From assembly GCA_023248955.1 (NCBI GenBank), contig JAHFDP010000037.1:1-40801 (forward strand): 40,801 bases of DNA, written 5' to 3'. The notes beneath the pieces were generated by a model. It was given only the letters and a program-made list of their open reading frames with translations. It ran no database searches and had not been told where the DNA came from. The position numbers and the translations under genes were made by a program. Positions 7,575 to 16,524 of the stretch are shown piece by piece. The stretch is from Deltaproteobacteria bacterium (GTDB lineage: Bacteria > Myxococcota > Myxococcia > Myxococcales > JAHFDP01). Positions within the stretch are counted from its first letter, which is position 1, and every line of letters starts with the position of its first letter.

Positions 7575-8801
7575 GTGACGCCTACGCTCCTCCTCGTTCG
7601 TCCGCCAGACAAGGCTTGGCCCGCTGGCCTGGCTGCGCGGCTCTTGGCGCACGGTTTCTTGGTCGAGGAGATCACGCCCGACGATCTGGCGCAGCGTTGG
7701 GCGCTGCGACCGCAGGCCATCGCAGTGGCCAGGCCAGCGCTCGCTCGCAGAATTCACGAGCAGGGAGGCCTGGTGTTGGCGGTCGGGCCGGGCGCGCTTT
7801 CGCTGGCGGAGTTCGGCGCGGAAGCAGCGACCACGGAGGATGCAGACGAAATTGCCGCGCGGGCCCGTGGATTGTGGATTCGCCGGCGGCGGTCGGTGCG
7901 CACCGTTGTTGCGGCTTCGGAAGTTCCGCGCGAGCGACCGCTGGTTTTGCACATCGAGGACGACGCGGACACACGCGATCTGATGGCTGATATACTCAGT
8001 ACCGATCACGAAATCCTCGCGGCGGCCACTGGGGAAGCGGGTTTGCGGCTTTGCCTCGAGCATCAACCCGATCTGGTTCTCCTCGATCTGACGCTGCCCG
8101 ACCGCGATGGCGTCTCGGTTCTTTTGCAACTTCACGACGACATGCGAACGCGCGGGATTCCGGTGGTGGTCATTTCCGGGCGCAGCGACACGTCGACCAA
8201 AGTCCGCACCTTGGCGCTTGGCGCCGCGGATTTTTTGGAGAAACCCTATTCGCCCGAGGAGCTTCTCGCGCGGCTCGAGCGCACGCTGGCGCTGGCCGCG
8301 CAGCACAAGCAACTTCGCTCGCTGGCGGACACCGATGCGTTGACAGGCCTGCCGAATCTGCGGGCCTTCCGCGCGCGACTCGACGAAGAGGTGCAGCGGG
8401 CACGTCGCTACGGCACACCGCTCGCGTGCGCGATGCTTGACGTGGATAATTTGAAGGCCCTCAACGATGCGCGCGGGCACGCCACCGGCAACCGCGCGCT
8501 GCAGGTGGTGAGCGATGTGCTCCGCGAGCAGCGACGCGCCACCGATTTCGCCGCGCGATTTGGCGGCGATGAATTTGTGTTGCTCTTGCCGCACACCCGC
8601 GGCGCGGAAGCCGGCGCGTTGGCGGAACGCGTACGCGCGGCGCTGAAGGAACGCTCCGCTGAACAAGGCGTTCCGCTCGATGCCTCGGTAGGAATCGCCG
8701 AGCGCCAAGGCGTGGTCGAAGCCGACGCATTGTGTGCAGCCGCCGACGAGGCGCTCTACGCTGCCAAGGCCGCCGGACGCGGCTGCACGAAAATCGCCTA
8801 G
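7575..8801 (+). CDS. response regulator with GGDEF diguanylate cyclase domain
   Basis: This 408-residue cytoplasmic regulator is predicted to make c-di-GMP from GTP when phosphorylated. Residues 1-110 look like a degenerate receiver fold without the phospho-acceptor Asp. Residues 122-240 are a proper receiver, with acidic pair D129/D130, phospho-acceptor D171 in LLDLTLP and the conserved Lys in LEKPYS (K223). The GGDEF domain (about 245-408) has an intact RFGGDEF active site (330-334). An RxxD product-inhibition site, RATD (321-324), lies exactly five residues before it. Enzyme activity and feedback inhibition are therefore both expected. Translation starts at GTG. No partner kinase is next to it. 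Confidence 0.93.
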   Translation: MTPTLLLVRPPDKAWPAGLAARLLAHGFLVEEITPDDLAQRWALRPQAIAVARPALARRIHEQGGLVLAVGPGALSLAEFGAEAATTEDADEIAARARGLWIRRRRSVRTVVAASEVPRERPLVLHIEDDADTRDLMADILSTDHEILAAATGEAGLRLCLEHQPDLVLLDLTLPDRDGVSVLLQLHDDMRTRGIPVVVISGRSDTSTKVRTLALGAADFLEKPYSPEELLARLERTLALAAQHKQLRSLADTDALTGLPNLRAFRARLDEEVQRARRYGTPLACAMLDVDNLKALNDARGHATGNRALQVVSDVLREQRRATDFAARFGGDEFVLLLPHTRGAEAGALAERVRAALKERSAEQGVPLDASVGIAERQGVVEADALCAAADEALYAAKAAGRGCTKIA

Positions 8802-8857
8802 CCGTTCACCGCCCAGAACTGGACTTGGCCCAGGCGCGCTCCTAGGCTCGAACGCCA

Positions 8858-10264
8858 ATGCGCAAAGCCAAAATCATCGCCACGCTCGGACCTGCTTCCT
8901 GCACACCCGCCGTCATCGAGCGGCTCATCGCCGCGGGCGTCGATGTCGCGCGGCTCAATTTTTCGCACGGCACACACGAAGATCACCGCGCCTCGGCGGA
9001 CATGGTGCGCGCCGCCAGTGAACGCGCGGGTCGACCGGTGGCGATTCTGCTCGATCTGCAAGGCCCGAAAATCCGCGTCGGAAAATTGCGCGGCGGCAAG
9101 ATGATTCTCAAAGACGGCGATGAAGTCTCGCTCACCGTTTCCACCGCACATGGCAACGGCGGACGCATTCCCTGCACCTACGAGGGCCTTCCCGGCGACG
9201 TCAAAAAGGGCGATCCGATTCTGCTCAACGACGGTCGCCTACGTCTCGAGGTTCTCCGGGTGAAAAAAACCGAAGTGCAGTGCCGCGTTTTGCATGGCGG
9301 CCTGCTCACCGATCACAAAGGCATCAATTTGCCCGGCACGGCGGTGTCGATTCCGGCGCTCACCGAAAAGGACGTGGACGATCTTCTTTTCGGACTTTCG
9401 CTCGGCATCGACTACGTGGCGATCAGCTTCGTGCGTAGCGCCGATGATGTCCGCATGGTGCGGCGCCACGCTTCGACGATCCCCGTGATCGCCAAACTCG
9501 AAAAACCGCAAGCGGTCGATCGCATCGAGGAGATCGCCATCGCGGCGGAGGGCGTGATGATCGCGCGCGGCGACTTGGGCGTGGAGATGCCACTGGAGCG
9601 CGTACCGCTCATTCAGAAAACCGCCATCGAGCGCACCAACTTTCACGGCAAGATCGCCATAGTCGCCACGCAGATGTTGGAGTCGATGATCGAAGCGCCC
9701 TCCCCCACGCGCGCGGAAGTTTCCGACGTGGCCAACGCTATTCTCGATGGCGCCGATGCGGTGATGCTCTCAGCGGAAACGGCGGCGGGCGCGTATCCCG
9801 TGGAGTCGGTAGAGCAGATGGCGCGCATTCTGACCGAGGTCGAGCGCAGTGCGCGCTACCAGGCGCTGCCCGATCCGATGCTCGATCGCGGCGAGTCGAC
9901 ATTTGCCACGGCCGTTGCGAAAGCCTGCGCGGCCGCCGCGGGGCAGCTCTCCATCGGGACGATTTGCGTCTACACGCGCACCGGAGAGACGGCGAGGCAG
10001 ATCGCGGAATACCGGCCGCATGCGCGCATTCTGGCATTCACGCCGCGACGGGAAGCGTATCTGCGCATGGCGCTCTACTGGGGCGTGACGGCGTTTCTGG
10101 TGCCGGAGCCGTATCAGTCGACCGACGTGATGATTCACGACATCTCGAGTCGGCTGGTGGCGGCTGGCCTCGCGACGCGCGGGGAAGCGGTGGTGATTGC
10201 GAGCGCGGTGCCGCCCGATCGCACCACGCTCGGCGCGAGCATGATGCAGATTCACCGGCTGTAA
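8858..10264 (+). CDS. pyk: pyruvate kinase
   Basis: This 468-residue enzyme transfers phosphate from phosphoenolpyruvate to ADP, the last step of glycolysis. The family signatures are all present: ARLNFSHG near the N-terminus, DLQGPKIR, the catalytic Lys in IAKLEKP, the metal and substrate loop MIARGDLGVEMPLE, VATQMLESM and SAETAAGAYP. The C-terminal allosteric-type domain is complete and the length is normal for bacterial PykF/PykA enzymes. It ends 6 bp before a convergent gene, with no obvious terminator between them. Confidence 0.98.
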   Translation: MRKAKIIATLGPASCTPAVIERLIAAGVDVARLNFSHGTHEDHRASADMVRAASERAGRPVAILLDLQGPKIRVGKLRGGKMILKDGDEVSLTVSTAHGNGGRIPCTYEGLPGDVKKGDPILLNDGRLRLEVLRVKKTEVQCRVLHGGLLTDHKGINLPGTAVSIPALTEKDVDDLLFGLSLGIDYVAISFVRSADDVRMVRRHASTIPVIAKLEKPQAVDRIEEIAIAAEGVMIARGDLGVEMPLERVPLIQKTAIERTNFHGKIAIVATQMLESMIEAPSPTRAEVSDVANAILDGADAVMLSAETAAGAYPVESVEQMARILTEVERSARYQALPDPMLDRGESTFATAVAKACAAAAGQLSIGTICVYTRTGETARQIAEYRPHARILAFTPRREAYLRMALYWGVTAFLVPEPYQSTDVMIHDISSRLVAAGLATRGEAVVIASAVPPDRTTLGASMMQIHRL

Positions 10265-10270
10265 CGGCGC

Positions 10271-10843
10271 CTAAAAAACAACCCCAGCCGACAGCCGGCC
10301 GATCGGCGAGAGCGCGCCGAGAAAGTCGGTGCGCGGCTTCAACACGTCGTCGCGCGCCACGGTCTTCGGATCGGTCGCCGCCGTCCCTGGCAAAAGCTCG
10401 TAGAGCCATCCAAACGAAACCTGCGCACCAACTCCAAAGTGCTGCGCGAAATAAAACGACCATCCCAGTGATGCGGTGGCCGTCACGCCGAGGCAGTTCA
10501 CGCTCGCATCGCCGCAACCGGGCGAGCGGAGGCTCTTGTGCTGCTCGAAACCCACCATCAGCGGCGCATCCACCGTCGCGCCAAAGCCGCGCTGATCGCG
10601 CATGTCGCTGATGGAAAAGAGCATGCCCGCGCGGGCCGCATATCCAGTGGCACCGTTGCGGTCGCGCGAATCGGTGGCTGGCAAGGTCCACGCTTCCGCT
10701 TCGATCACGATCGGCCGCCACCAAGCGGTCGCCGTGACGCTGAGCAGATCGGGATAGCCTGAAAAAAATGTCCCACGCAGCGCGGCGCCAAAGCGCTTCT
10801 CCTCGGCGCGCGCGGACACGGAGAGCAGCAGGATCACGACCAC
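10271..10843 (-). CDS. small predicted outer-membrane protein, start uncertain
   Basis: About 190 residues. A hydrophobic segment ending in SVSARA precedes alternating beta-strand sequence, and the chain ends in LSAGVVF, with a terminal Phe typical of outer-membrane barrels. The start is not secure. GTG at 10843 or 10837 gives a signal peptide with no basic residue and no ribosome-binding site. The frame stays open through the adjacent 180-bp repeat element, and GTG at 10936 inside that element would add a basic N-region. The element may have separated the gene from its original start or supplied a new one. It follows a PDZ lipoprotein on the same strand and converges on pyk. Confidence 0.6.
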   Translation of the reverse strand: MVVILLLSVSARAEEKRFGAALRGTFFSGYPDLLSVTATAWWRPIVIEAEAWTLPATDSRDRNGATGYAARAGMLFSISDMRDQRGFGATVDAPLMVGFEQHKSLRSPGCGDASVNCLGVTATASLGWSFYFAQHFGVGAQVSFGWLYELLPGTAATDPKTVARDDVLKPRTDFLGALSPIGRLSAGVVF

Positions 10844-10849
10844 CGTGCC

Positions 10850-11029
10850 AGGAGGCAGTCGGATAAATGCCCAGACTGCGGCGAGCGAGCGCGGCGCATC
10901 TCCTTCGTTGGACCTTCCGGTCCGTCCTCGACGCACCGAAAAGTGCGTCTGCGGGCGGTCCTCGGTCCGCCTCGGAGCTACACCACGCTCGCTCGCCTCG
11001 TTTCGTGGGCGTTTTTCCGACTGCCTCCT
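10850..11029. repeat. 180-bp inverted-repeat (MITE-like) element, copy A
   Basis: The element is bounded by 24-bp inverted ends that match at 22 of 24 positions; the outermost 14 bp begin AGGAGGCAGTCGGA. The 142-bp core (10869-11010) is about 93% identical to the core of the copy at 39701-39880 in the same orientation. Inside the core, GCGAGCGAGCG can pair with CGCTCGCTCGC, and GGACC-TTCC-GGTCC forms a small hairpin. It overlaps the stop codon of the PDZ gene by 2 bp and ends 6 bp from the presumed start of the outer-membrane protein. No clear target-site duplication is visible. It encodes no transposase, so any movement would need help in trans. Confidence 0.85.
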
Positions 11030-11423
11030 AGTGCGCCACATAACCCTCGCCCTCCTTGCGAATCGGCTGACGCACAAGCCGCACGCGCTGCCGATTTCCT
11101 TTGGCGTCGTCGTAGAGAACTTCCACCGCCGTCCCCGGCGCGCCGCGCAACTTGGCCACGGCGGAGGCCAAAGCCATGCCGCGTGTAGGAATGCCGTTAA
11201 TGGACACGATTCGTTCGCCACCCGCAAAACCTGCGTGCTGCGCGGCGCCACCGTCGATGGCCGCGCGCACCACTGGTCCCTCGGGATTCGCGCCGAGATC
11301 GAGACCGACGCCAGCGTACGCGTCGGGGTGCGCCTGCACCACGTGCTGTTGGCAGGAGGCCGACAGCAGCGCAAGTGGCGCCAAAACTAGGAGCGCAAAC
11401 GAGCGGTAACGATTCACCCACAA
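11028..11423 (-). CDS. PDZ-domain lipoprotein
   Basis: This 131-residue predicted lipoprotein has the lipobox LSASC (Cys 24) followed by one PDZ domain. The PDZ features are the GVGLDLG loop, the strand GPVVRAAIDGGAA, AGFAGGERIVSINGIP and the helix ALASAVAKLRG. PDZ domains of this type bind peptide C-termini or extended strands, often in periplasmic proteolysis or secretion. No protease domain is present, so it is a binding module only. It lies 92 bp after the aminotransferase on the same strand, and its stop codon touches the 180-bp element. Confidence 0.85.
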   Translation of the reverse strand: MWVNRYRSFALLVLAPLALLSASCQQHVVQAHPDAYAGVGLDLGANPEGPVVRAAIDGGAAQHAGFAGGERIVSINGIPTRGMALASAVAKLRGAPGTAVEVLYDDAKGNRQRVRLVRQPIRKEGEGYVAH

Positions 11424-11515
11424 AAGCTACCACCACCGAGGAGAGCGGCCAAAATTTCCGAAGGGACAGTAAGCGGTCATGGCCGACCCGAGCCCGGCGA
11501 TAACAACCGTTTCGG

Positions 11516-12715
11516 CTACCGCGCGAACGATTTCAGCGCCGTCTCGAATCGATCCATGCCCTTTTTCAACGTGGGCATCGACGCTGCGAAAGAGATGCGC
11601 ACGAAACCTTCCGCGTCGAACGGCGCGCCGGGAACGATGGCCAGACCGAAATCGGTGAGGAGAATTTCGCAGAGCCGCACGCTGGAGCCGATTCGATCAC
11701 CGCGATGTTGCATGTCCAGCGCGGCGCGCACATCGGGGAAAGCGTAGAAGGCGCCGCCCGGATCGGTACAGTGTACACCTGGCACTTGGCGCAGCCGCTC
11801 CACCACGAAGGCCCGTCGCCGATCGAATTCCACGCGCATGCGCTCGACTTCGTCCTGCGGTCCGTCGAGCGCGGCGACGGCCGCCCGTTGCGCGATACAG
11901 TTTGGATTGGAGGTGGCGTTGTCGGCGATGCGCCCCATGGCGGCGATGAGATCACGCGGGCCTGCGGCATAACCGATGCGCCATCCGGTCATGGCGTAGG
12001 CCTTCGAGACGCCGTTGACGATCACCGTGCGCGACTTCAAGTCGGGGGCGACCGAGAGAATGTTTTCGAAGCGCCGGCCGCCGTAAATCAGCTTTTCGTA
12101 AATGTCGTCGGTGATGATCCAGCAGTTCTGCTTGCGTAGTACCTCGGCCACGGCGGCGAGATTTTCGCGCGACAACACGCCGCCGTGTGGATTGGACGGC
12201 GAGCAGAGCACGATGGCGCGCGTCCGTGGGGAGAGCGCCGCGGCGAGTCGCGCGGGATCGATGGCGAAGTTGTCCTCGGCGTGGCACGGCACGAAAACCG
12301 CGCGGCCACCAGCGAGTCCGGCCATGTCGGCGTAGCTCATCCAGGCCGGCGTGGGGATCACCACCTCGTCCCCGTCGTCGAGCATGGCTTGACAAAATGT
12401 ATAGAGCGCAAATTTGGCGCCCACGGTGGCGATGATTTCGTCGGGACCGTACGTCATCGCCTGATCGCGCAACAGCTTCGCCGCGATGGCGGACTTCAGC
12501 TCGGGAATTCCGCTCGTGGCCGTGTACTTGGTGAAGCCTTCGTCGAGCGCGGCTTTGGCTGCATCCTTGATGTGTGCGGGCGTGTCGAAATCCGGCTCGC
12601 CGGCACCGAGCTGCACCAGATCAACGCCCGCGCGTTGCAAGGCCTTTGCGCGCGCGGTGATGGCCAGCGTGACCGACGGCTTCACGGCCTGCGCACGACG
12701 CGACAGGCTGCTCAC
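11516..12715 (-). CDS. aspC: PLP-dependent aminotransferase (aspartate aminotransferase type)
   Basis: This 399-residue fold-type I enzyme probably exchanges the amino group between aspartate and 2-oxoglutarate. Visible family features are [30 protein letters not shown], the Schiff-base Lys in [13 protein letters not shown] and the substrate carboxylate Arg in VRISFAAS. Length and order match the class I-beta aspartate aminotransferases; alanine or another amino acid as substrate cannot be excluded. Its ATG overlaps the coaD stop by 4 bp, so it is translationally coupled in the CDF-rsmD-coaD operon. Confidence 0.9.
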   Translation of the reverse strand: MSSLSRRAQAVKPSVTLAITARAKALQRAGVDLVQLGAGEPDFDTPAHIKDAAKAALDEGFTKYTATSGIPELKSAIAAKLLRDQAMTYGPDEIIATVGAKFALYTFCQAMLDDGDEVVIPTPAWMSYADMAGLAGGRAVFVPCHAEDNFAIDPARLAAALSPRTRAIVLCSPSNPHGGVLSRENLAAVAEVLRKQNCWIITDDIYEKLIYGGRRFENILSVAPDLKSRTVIVNGVSKAYAMTGWRIGYAAGPRDLIAAMGRIADNATSNPNCIAQRAAVAALDGPQDEVERMRVEFDRRRAFVVERLRQVPGVHCTDPGGAFYAFPDVRAALDMQHRGDRIGSSVRLCEILLTDFGLAIVPGAPFDAEGFVRISFAASMPTLKKGMDRFETALKSFAR

Positions 12716-13224
12716 TTGTGCCTCAGCAAGAGTGGAAAACGGGCAGCGAGCGCGGCAAAAACGTTGGGCGGCACGAGACCCCGCACGTCGCCGCCGAGCG
12801 CGGCCACTTCGCGAACCAGCTGCGACGAGATGAAATAGTAGTCCTCGCCAGTCATCATGAAGATGGTGTCGAACTCGGCGTCGAGCTTGCGATTCATGTT
12901 GGCCATTTGAAATTCGTATTCGAAATCGCTCACCGCGCGCAGGCCGCGCAAGATCGTCGGGATGCCTTTTTTGGCGCGATAGTCGACGAGCAGTCCTTCG
13001 AAGTGATCGATCTCCACGCGCGACGCGAGCTCGGGTGCGCTGGCTTCGATGGCACCACGGATGAGCGCCTTGCGTTCGTCGACGGGAAAGAGCGGAGCCT
13101 TTTTCGGATTGCCGACCACGGCCACCACGAGCTCGTCGACGAGCCGCAGCGCGCGGTGGATGATCGAAAGATGTCCGTTGGTCAGCGGGTCGAAACTGCC
13201 AGGGTAAATTGCGCGGCGGGGCAT
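12712..13224 (-). CDS. coaD: phosphopantetheine adenylyltransferase
   Basis: This 170-residue enzyme adenylates 4'-phosphopantetheine to dephospho-CoA, the penultimate step of coenzyme A synthesis. The nucleotidyltransferase signature [12 protein letters not shown] is at the N-terminus. [13 protein letters not shown] and the C-terminal [11 protein letters not shown], the counterpart of the family ISSTxVR motif, complete it. Length is typical. It sits 9 bp after rsmD, a pairing found in many bacteria, and overlaps the aminotransferase by 4 bp. Confidence 0.97.
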   Translation of the reverse strand: MPRRAIYPGSFDPLTNGHLSIIHRALRLVDELVVAVVGNPKKAPLFPVDERKALIRGAIEASAPELASRVEIDHFEGLLVDYRAKKGIPTILRGLRAVSDFEYEFQMANMNRKLDAEFDTIFMMTGEDYYFISSQLVREVAALGGDVRGLVPPNVFAALAARFPLLLRHK

Positions 13225-13233
13225 CGCGTGATC

Positions 13234-13779
13234 TTATCGCAAGTCAGCCGCGAGTCCGTAAATCGCAACCGCGGTATCGCCATAACGGCGATCGTCCATG
13301 CGCACCAGCGCACCGACCAACGCGGGCGCATCCTCGCGGCGATCGTGTTCCACGGTCAGTCGTCCACGCTCGACAAGGCGTGGCGCGGCCGCCAGCGCGA
13401 TCGCCATCAACGCCCGCGAAGCATACGGTGGGTCGGCGAATACAAAGTCATACATTCGATTATCAGCGGCCAGCATCGCCAAAGCGTCACCACGGTGAAT
13501 TTCAACACGATCGCCACAGCCAAGCGCCGCCACGTTCGCTTCGATGCATCGCAACGCCACCGACGCATTTTCCACCAGCGTCGCTCGCGCCGCGCCGCGT
13601 GAAAGCGTCTCCAAGGCCAGCGCACCAGAGCCCGCGTAGAGATCCAGCACGCGCGCTCCCTCGAAACGCTGACCGAGTACATTCATGATCGCTTGTCGTA
13701 CACGGTCCGAAGTGGGCCGTGTTCCCACCTTGGGAACATCGAGCGTGCGACCACGGTATTCACCGCCCGTGATTCTCAC
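13234..13779 (-). CDS. rsmD: 16S rRNA (guanine-966-N2)-methyltransferase RsmD
   Basis: This 181-residue SAM-dependent methyltransferase is predicted to modify G966 of 16S rRNA. The start MRITGGEYRGR, the segment RPTSDRVRQAIMNVL, the SAM loop VLDLYAGSGALALE and the catalytic FADPPY are diagnostic. Its ATG overlaps the CDF transporter stop by 4 bp, and it is followed closely by coaD. Confidence 0.96.
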   Translation of the reverse strand: MRITGGEYRGRTLDVPKVGTRPTSDRVRQAIMNVLGQRFEGARVLDLYAGSGALALETLSRGAARATLVENASVALRCIEANVAALGCGDRVEIHRGDALAMLAADNRMYDFVFADPPYASRALMAIALAAAPRLVERGRLTVEHDRREDAPALVGALVRMDDRRYGDTAVAIYGLAADLR

Positions 13780-14684
13780 GGATGCACGTCGTCGCCCGAA
13801 GCGTGCGCGTAGGCCGCGGACTCAATCTGGATCGTGGTGTGATCGATCCCGTGTGTCTGGTGCAGCCGCTCCTTGAGCGCGAGGAGCACCGCGTCGCTTT
13901 TCTCGAGTGCGTTTTTCTCTACCACCACATGCGCGGAGAGCGCCACCATTCCGCTGGTGATGGTCCACACGTGCAGGTCATGCACCGCCACCACGCCCGC
14001 CACAGTCCGCATGTCCGCGGTGATCGACGCACATTGCAAATGTCCCGGTACTGCTTCCAGCAGTACATCCACCGCCTCGCGAACGATGTGCACGGCGCCC
14101 ACCACGATAAAGAGCGCGATGCCAATCGAGAGCAGCGGATCGAGCCAAAACCAATGCGTGGCACGCATCACCAGCGACGCCACGATCACGCCAAGCGACG
14201 CCAAGGTGTCGCCGAGAATGTGCACGTAGGCCGCGCGGGCATTGAGCGAGCCGCGCACGCGCGCCAGCAAGAGAAGACCGGCACCATTGCCGAGAAAAGC
14301 AACGCCAGCGAAAATGATCACCCTGCTCGCTTGCACTTCCGGCGGCGCGGCCAGGCGATGGTAGGCCGACCAGCCGATCAAAATGGAAAGCACCAGCAAC
14401 GCGGCGCCGTTGAAGAGCGCGGCCAAAATTTCCCAGCGGTGATAGCCGTAGGTGCGCTGCTCATCCGCGGGTCGACGCGCGAAGCGCAACGCCATCAGCG
14501 ACAACACCAGCGCGCTCACGTCGGTCAGCATGTGTGCAGCGTCGGAGAGCAGCGCTAGCGAGTTGGTGAGCCATCCACCGATCGCTTCGGCCGCCAAAAC
14601 CGCCACCACCAGCGCCAACGTCGCGGTGAGGTTTTGCGCCTCCGAAGCGCGGTGCGAATGCGTGTGCGCGTGACCGTGCGACAT
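13776..14684 (-). CDS. cation diffusion facilitator (Zn/Co/Cd-type efflux)
   Basis: This 302-residue inner-membrane transporter begins with a His-rich metal-loading segment (HGHAHTHSH). About six membrane helices follow. The two CDF metal-site helices are clear: LLSDAAHMLTDV in helix 2 and YVHILGDTLASLG in helix 5. The cytoplasmic C-terminal domain with VHDLHVWTITSG is complete. It most likely exports zinc or a similar divalent ion in exchange for protons, in the manner of CzcD/ZitB. It heads the rsmD-coaD-aminotransferase operon and is divergent from the sigma-54 activator, with 60 bp between them. Confidence 0.93.
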   Translation of the reverse strand: MSHGHAHTHSHRASEAQNLTATLALVVAVLAAEAIGGWLTNSLALLSDAAHMLTDVSALVLSLMALRFARRPADEQRTYGYHRWEILAALFNGAALLVLSILIGWSAYHRLAAPPEVQASRVIIFAGVAFLGNGAGLLLLARVRGSLNARAAYVHILGDTLASLGVIVASLVMRATHWFWLDPLLSIGIALFIVVGAVHIVREAVDVLLEAVPGHLQCASITADMRTVAGVVAVHDLHVWTITSGMVALSAHVVVEKNALEKSDAVLLALKERLHQTHGIDHTTIQIESAAYAHASGDDVHP

Positions 14685-14744
14685 TGAACACCGTTTATAG
14701 CCGCCGTTGGCGCCCGTTGCGCGCGAAAGCTAGAGTCAAAGGCA

Positions 14745-16295
14745 ATGCTGGGCTACGACCGTTACCGCAACCTGCACACGATCGTGATGCTCAAAGACGT
14801 CATCCGTCGCTGGTGGCGCGTGGAGCTCGCGTTCACCGACAAGAGCGGTTACGTCCTGGATCACGCCAAGGGCGAAATCACGCCGCCGCAAAATGACATC
14901 TGCCGTCTGAGCCTCTTTTCCAAAGAAGGGTTCAAGCGCTGCAACGCTTCCATCCGCGTCATTAACGATCGCTTCAAGCAAAACCCCAAGCTGCGCACCA
15001 TCACCACGCATGAGTGCCACATGGGCTTCAACATCGTGGGCGCGCCGGTGCACCTCGGCGGCGAGTACGAGGGATCGATTTTTTGCTGCGGCGTGGCGCG
15101 TGACAAACCAACGCCCGCGCAGGCGGCGCGCATCGCCGAACGCATCGTGCAGTTGAATCCGCAGGCCAGTGACGTGGAACGCGGCGTCGAGCGGATTCCG
15201 GTGATGACGGCGAGCGAAGTGGAACGATTGAGCGATCTGATGCAATTCGGCTCGAACGAAATTTCCGCCTTCGACACCGTTTCCGCGCGACAAGAAGCCG
15301 AGGTGCAGCGACTCGAGCGCGCGCTCGGTGAGCAGAATCGCTTCGCCAAAGTGGTCGGCAAGAGCGCGCCGATGGCGGAGATTTTTCGTCTGCTAGAAAA
15401 AGTAACGGACTCCGAATCCGCGGTGCTGATGCAAGGCGAAGCGGGAACCGGGAAAGAGCTTCTGGCGCGGGCCATTCACGACAATGGGCCGCGGCACGAC
15501 CGCCCCTTCTTCGTGCAGACGTGCAGCGCCACGTCGGATCAGTTGATCGAAAGCGCGCTCTTCGGACACGTCAAGGGCGCGTTTCTCGGCGCGCTGCGCG
15601 ATCGGCGCGGACTTTTTTCAGCCGCGGACGGCGGAACGCTCTTGCTTGACGAAATTGGCGACCTCTCGCCGGCGTTGCAGGTGAAAGTGCTGCGCGCAAT
15701 TCAAGAAGGAATTTTCACGCCGCTGGGAACGAGCCAACCACAAACCGCCGACGTGCGCGTCATCGCGGCAAGCCGTCATGACGTTGGCGATCTCGTCTCG
15801 CGCGGACTGTTTCGCGAAGATCTCTACTACCGAGTCAACGTGATTCGCGTGGTGGTGCCGCCCCTGTGTGAACGCCGGGACGACGTCCCGCTACTCATCG
15901 AACATTTCCTAGAGAAGCACGCGCGCAACGGCGTCCCGCGAACGCTCTCGCCCGCATCGCTGCAAATTCTTTGCGACTACACTTGGCCCGGAAACATCCG
16001 CGAGTTGGAAAATGAGATCGAGCGCATGCTCGTCCTCGCGCCCGGCGAAGGTGCGATTGAGCCCTCCGCGATCAGCGCGCGGCTGCGCGAGGCCAGCGGC
16101 GTCGCGGAAAAAGACGAAGGCCCGCTCAAGATGCACGGACGCCTGAAAAACGCGGTGGAATCGCTCGAGCGCGAAATGATTCACCAGGGACTCGTCCGCA
16201 CGCACTGGAACAAATCGAAGTTGGCGCGCGAGTTGGGCGTCAGCCGCTCGAATCTGATTCTCAAGATCGAAAAATATAAATTGGAAGAGCAATGA
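14745..16295 (+). CDS. sigma-54-dependent activator with PocR-type sensor domain
   Basis: This 516-residue regulator has an N-terminal PocR-like ligand domain (about 15-125) with conserved-looking Cys at 53, 66, 91, 114 and 115. A short coiled linker (180-200) leads to an AAA+ domain with Walker A GEAGTGKE (231-238), Walker [10 protein letters not shown] and [10 protein letters not shown] Fis-type helix-turn-helix ends the protein ([20 protein letters not shown]). The loop that normally reads GAFTGA is GAFLGA (278-283), so the Thr that contacts sigma-54 is a Leu. The protein may work less well with sigma-54 or act differently. It is the first gene of a plus-strand run and may control the hydrolase and hub genes after it. 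Confidence 0.92.
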   Translation: MLGYDRYRNLHTIVMLKDVIRRWWRVELAFTDKSGYVLDHAKGEITPPQNDICRLSLFSKEGFKRCNASIRVINDRFKQNPKLRTITTHECHMGFNIVGAPVHLGGEYEGSIFCCGVARDKPTPAQAARIAERIVQLNPQASDVERGVERIPVMTASEVERLSDLMQFGSNEISAFDTVSARQEAEVQRLERALGEQNRFAKVVGKSAPMAEIFRLLEKVTDSESAVLMQGEAGTGKELLARAIHDNGPRHDRPFFVQTCSATSDQLIESALFGHVKGAFLGALRDRRGLFSAADGGTLLLDEIGDLSPALQVKVLRAIQEGIFTPLGTSQPQTADVRVIAASRHDVGDLVSRGLFREDLYYRVNVIRVVVPPLCERRDDVPLLIEHFLEKHARNGVPRTLSPASLQILCDYTWPGNIRELENEIERMLVLAPGEGAIEPSAISARLREASGVAEKDEGPLKMHGRLKNAVESLEREMIHQGLVRTHWNKSKLARELGVSRSNLILKIEKYKLEEQ

Positions 16296-16524
16296 AGAGC
16301 TGTCGATTAATCGCCAGCTCTTCAGTCCGACACGCAATCTTGAGCGCGGCGGCGGGTGGGGTGAGCCCGAGGTCCGACGGAGCGCTTCCAGCGCCTCCAT
16401 CCGGGCCGGCGGCGTTTCTAACCTGCGCAGCACATGCGCCGATTCACTCGGCGCAGAGGGGCGGGCGGCGGCCCGACCCTTCAACGGCAAGAGTTGTCGA
16501 TGGCAATTAATCGACAACTCTTGA
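16293..16524. repeat. inverted-repeat element with nested hairpins
   Basis: The left end is a perfect 10-bp hairpin, TGAAGAGCTG (16293-16302) with CAGCTCTTCA (16315-16324), that includes the activator stop codon. The right end is a 14-bp perfect hairpin, 16488-16501 with 16510-16523, that contains the hydrolase ATG. The two ends are also inverted copies of each other, about 21 of 23 matches across AAGAGYTGTCGATTAATYGCC. The middle (16378-16428) is about three-quarters identical to the 69-bp unit at the window start. It looks like a small non-autonomous element or a structured leader. Confidence 0.65.

Noticed and set aside
10844-11374. Extension of the outer-membrane protein frame upstream to 11374
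   Set aside because: The extension runs through the repeat element and antisense-frame sequence of the PDZ lipoprotein gene on the same strand. Only the C-terminal 190 residues look like a protein.
14705-14740. TTGGCGCCCGTTGCG as a sigma-54 promoter before the activator
   Set aside because: The GG and GC elements are 8 bp apart instead of 10, so the spacing is wrong.
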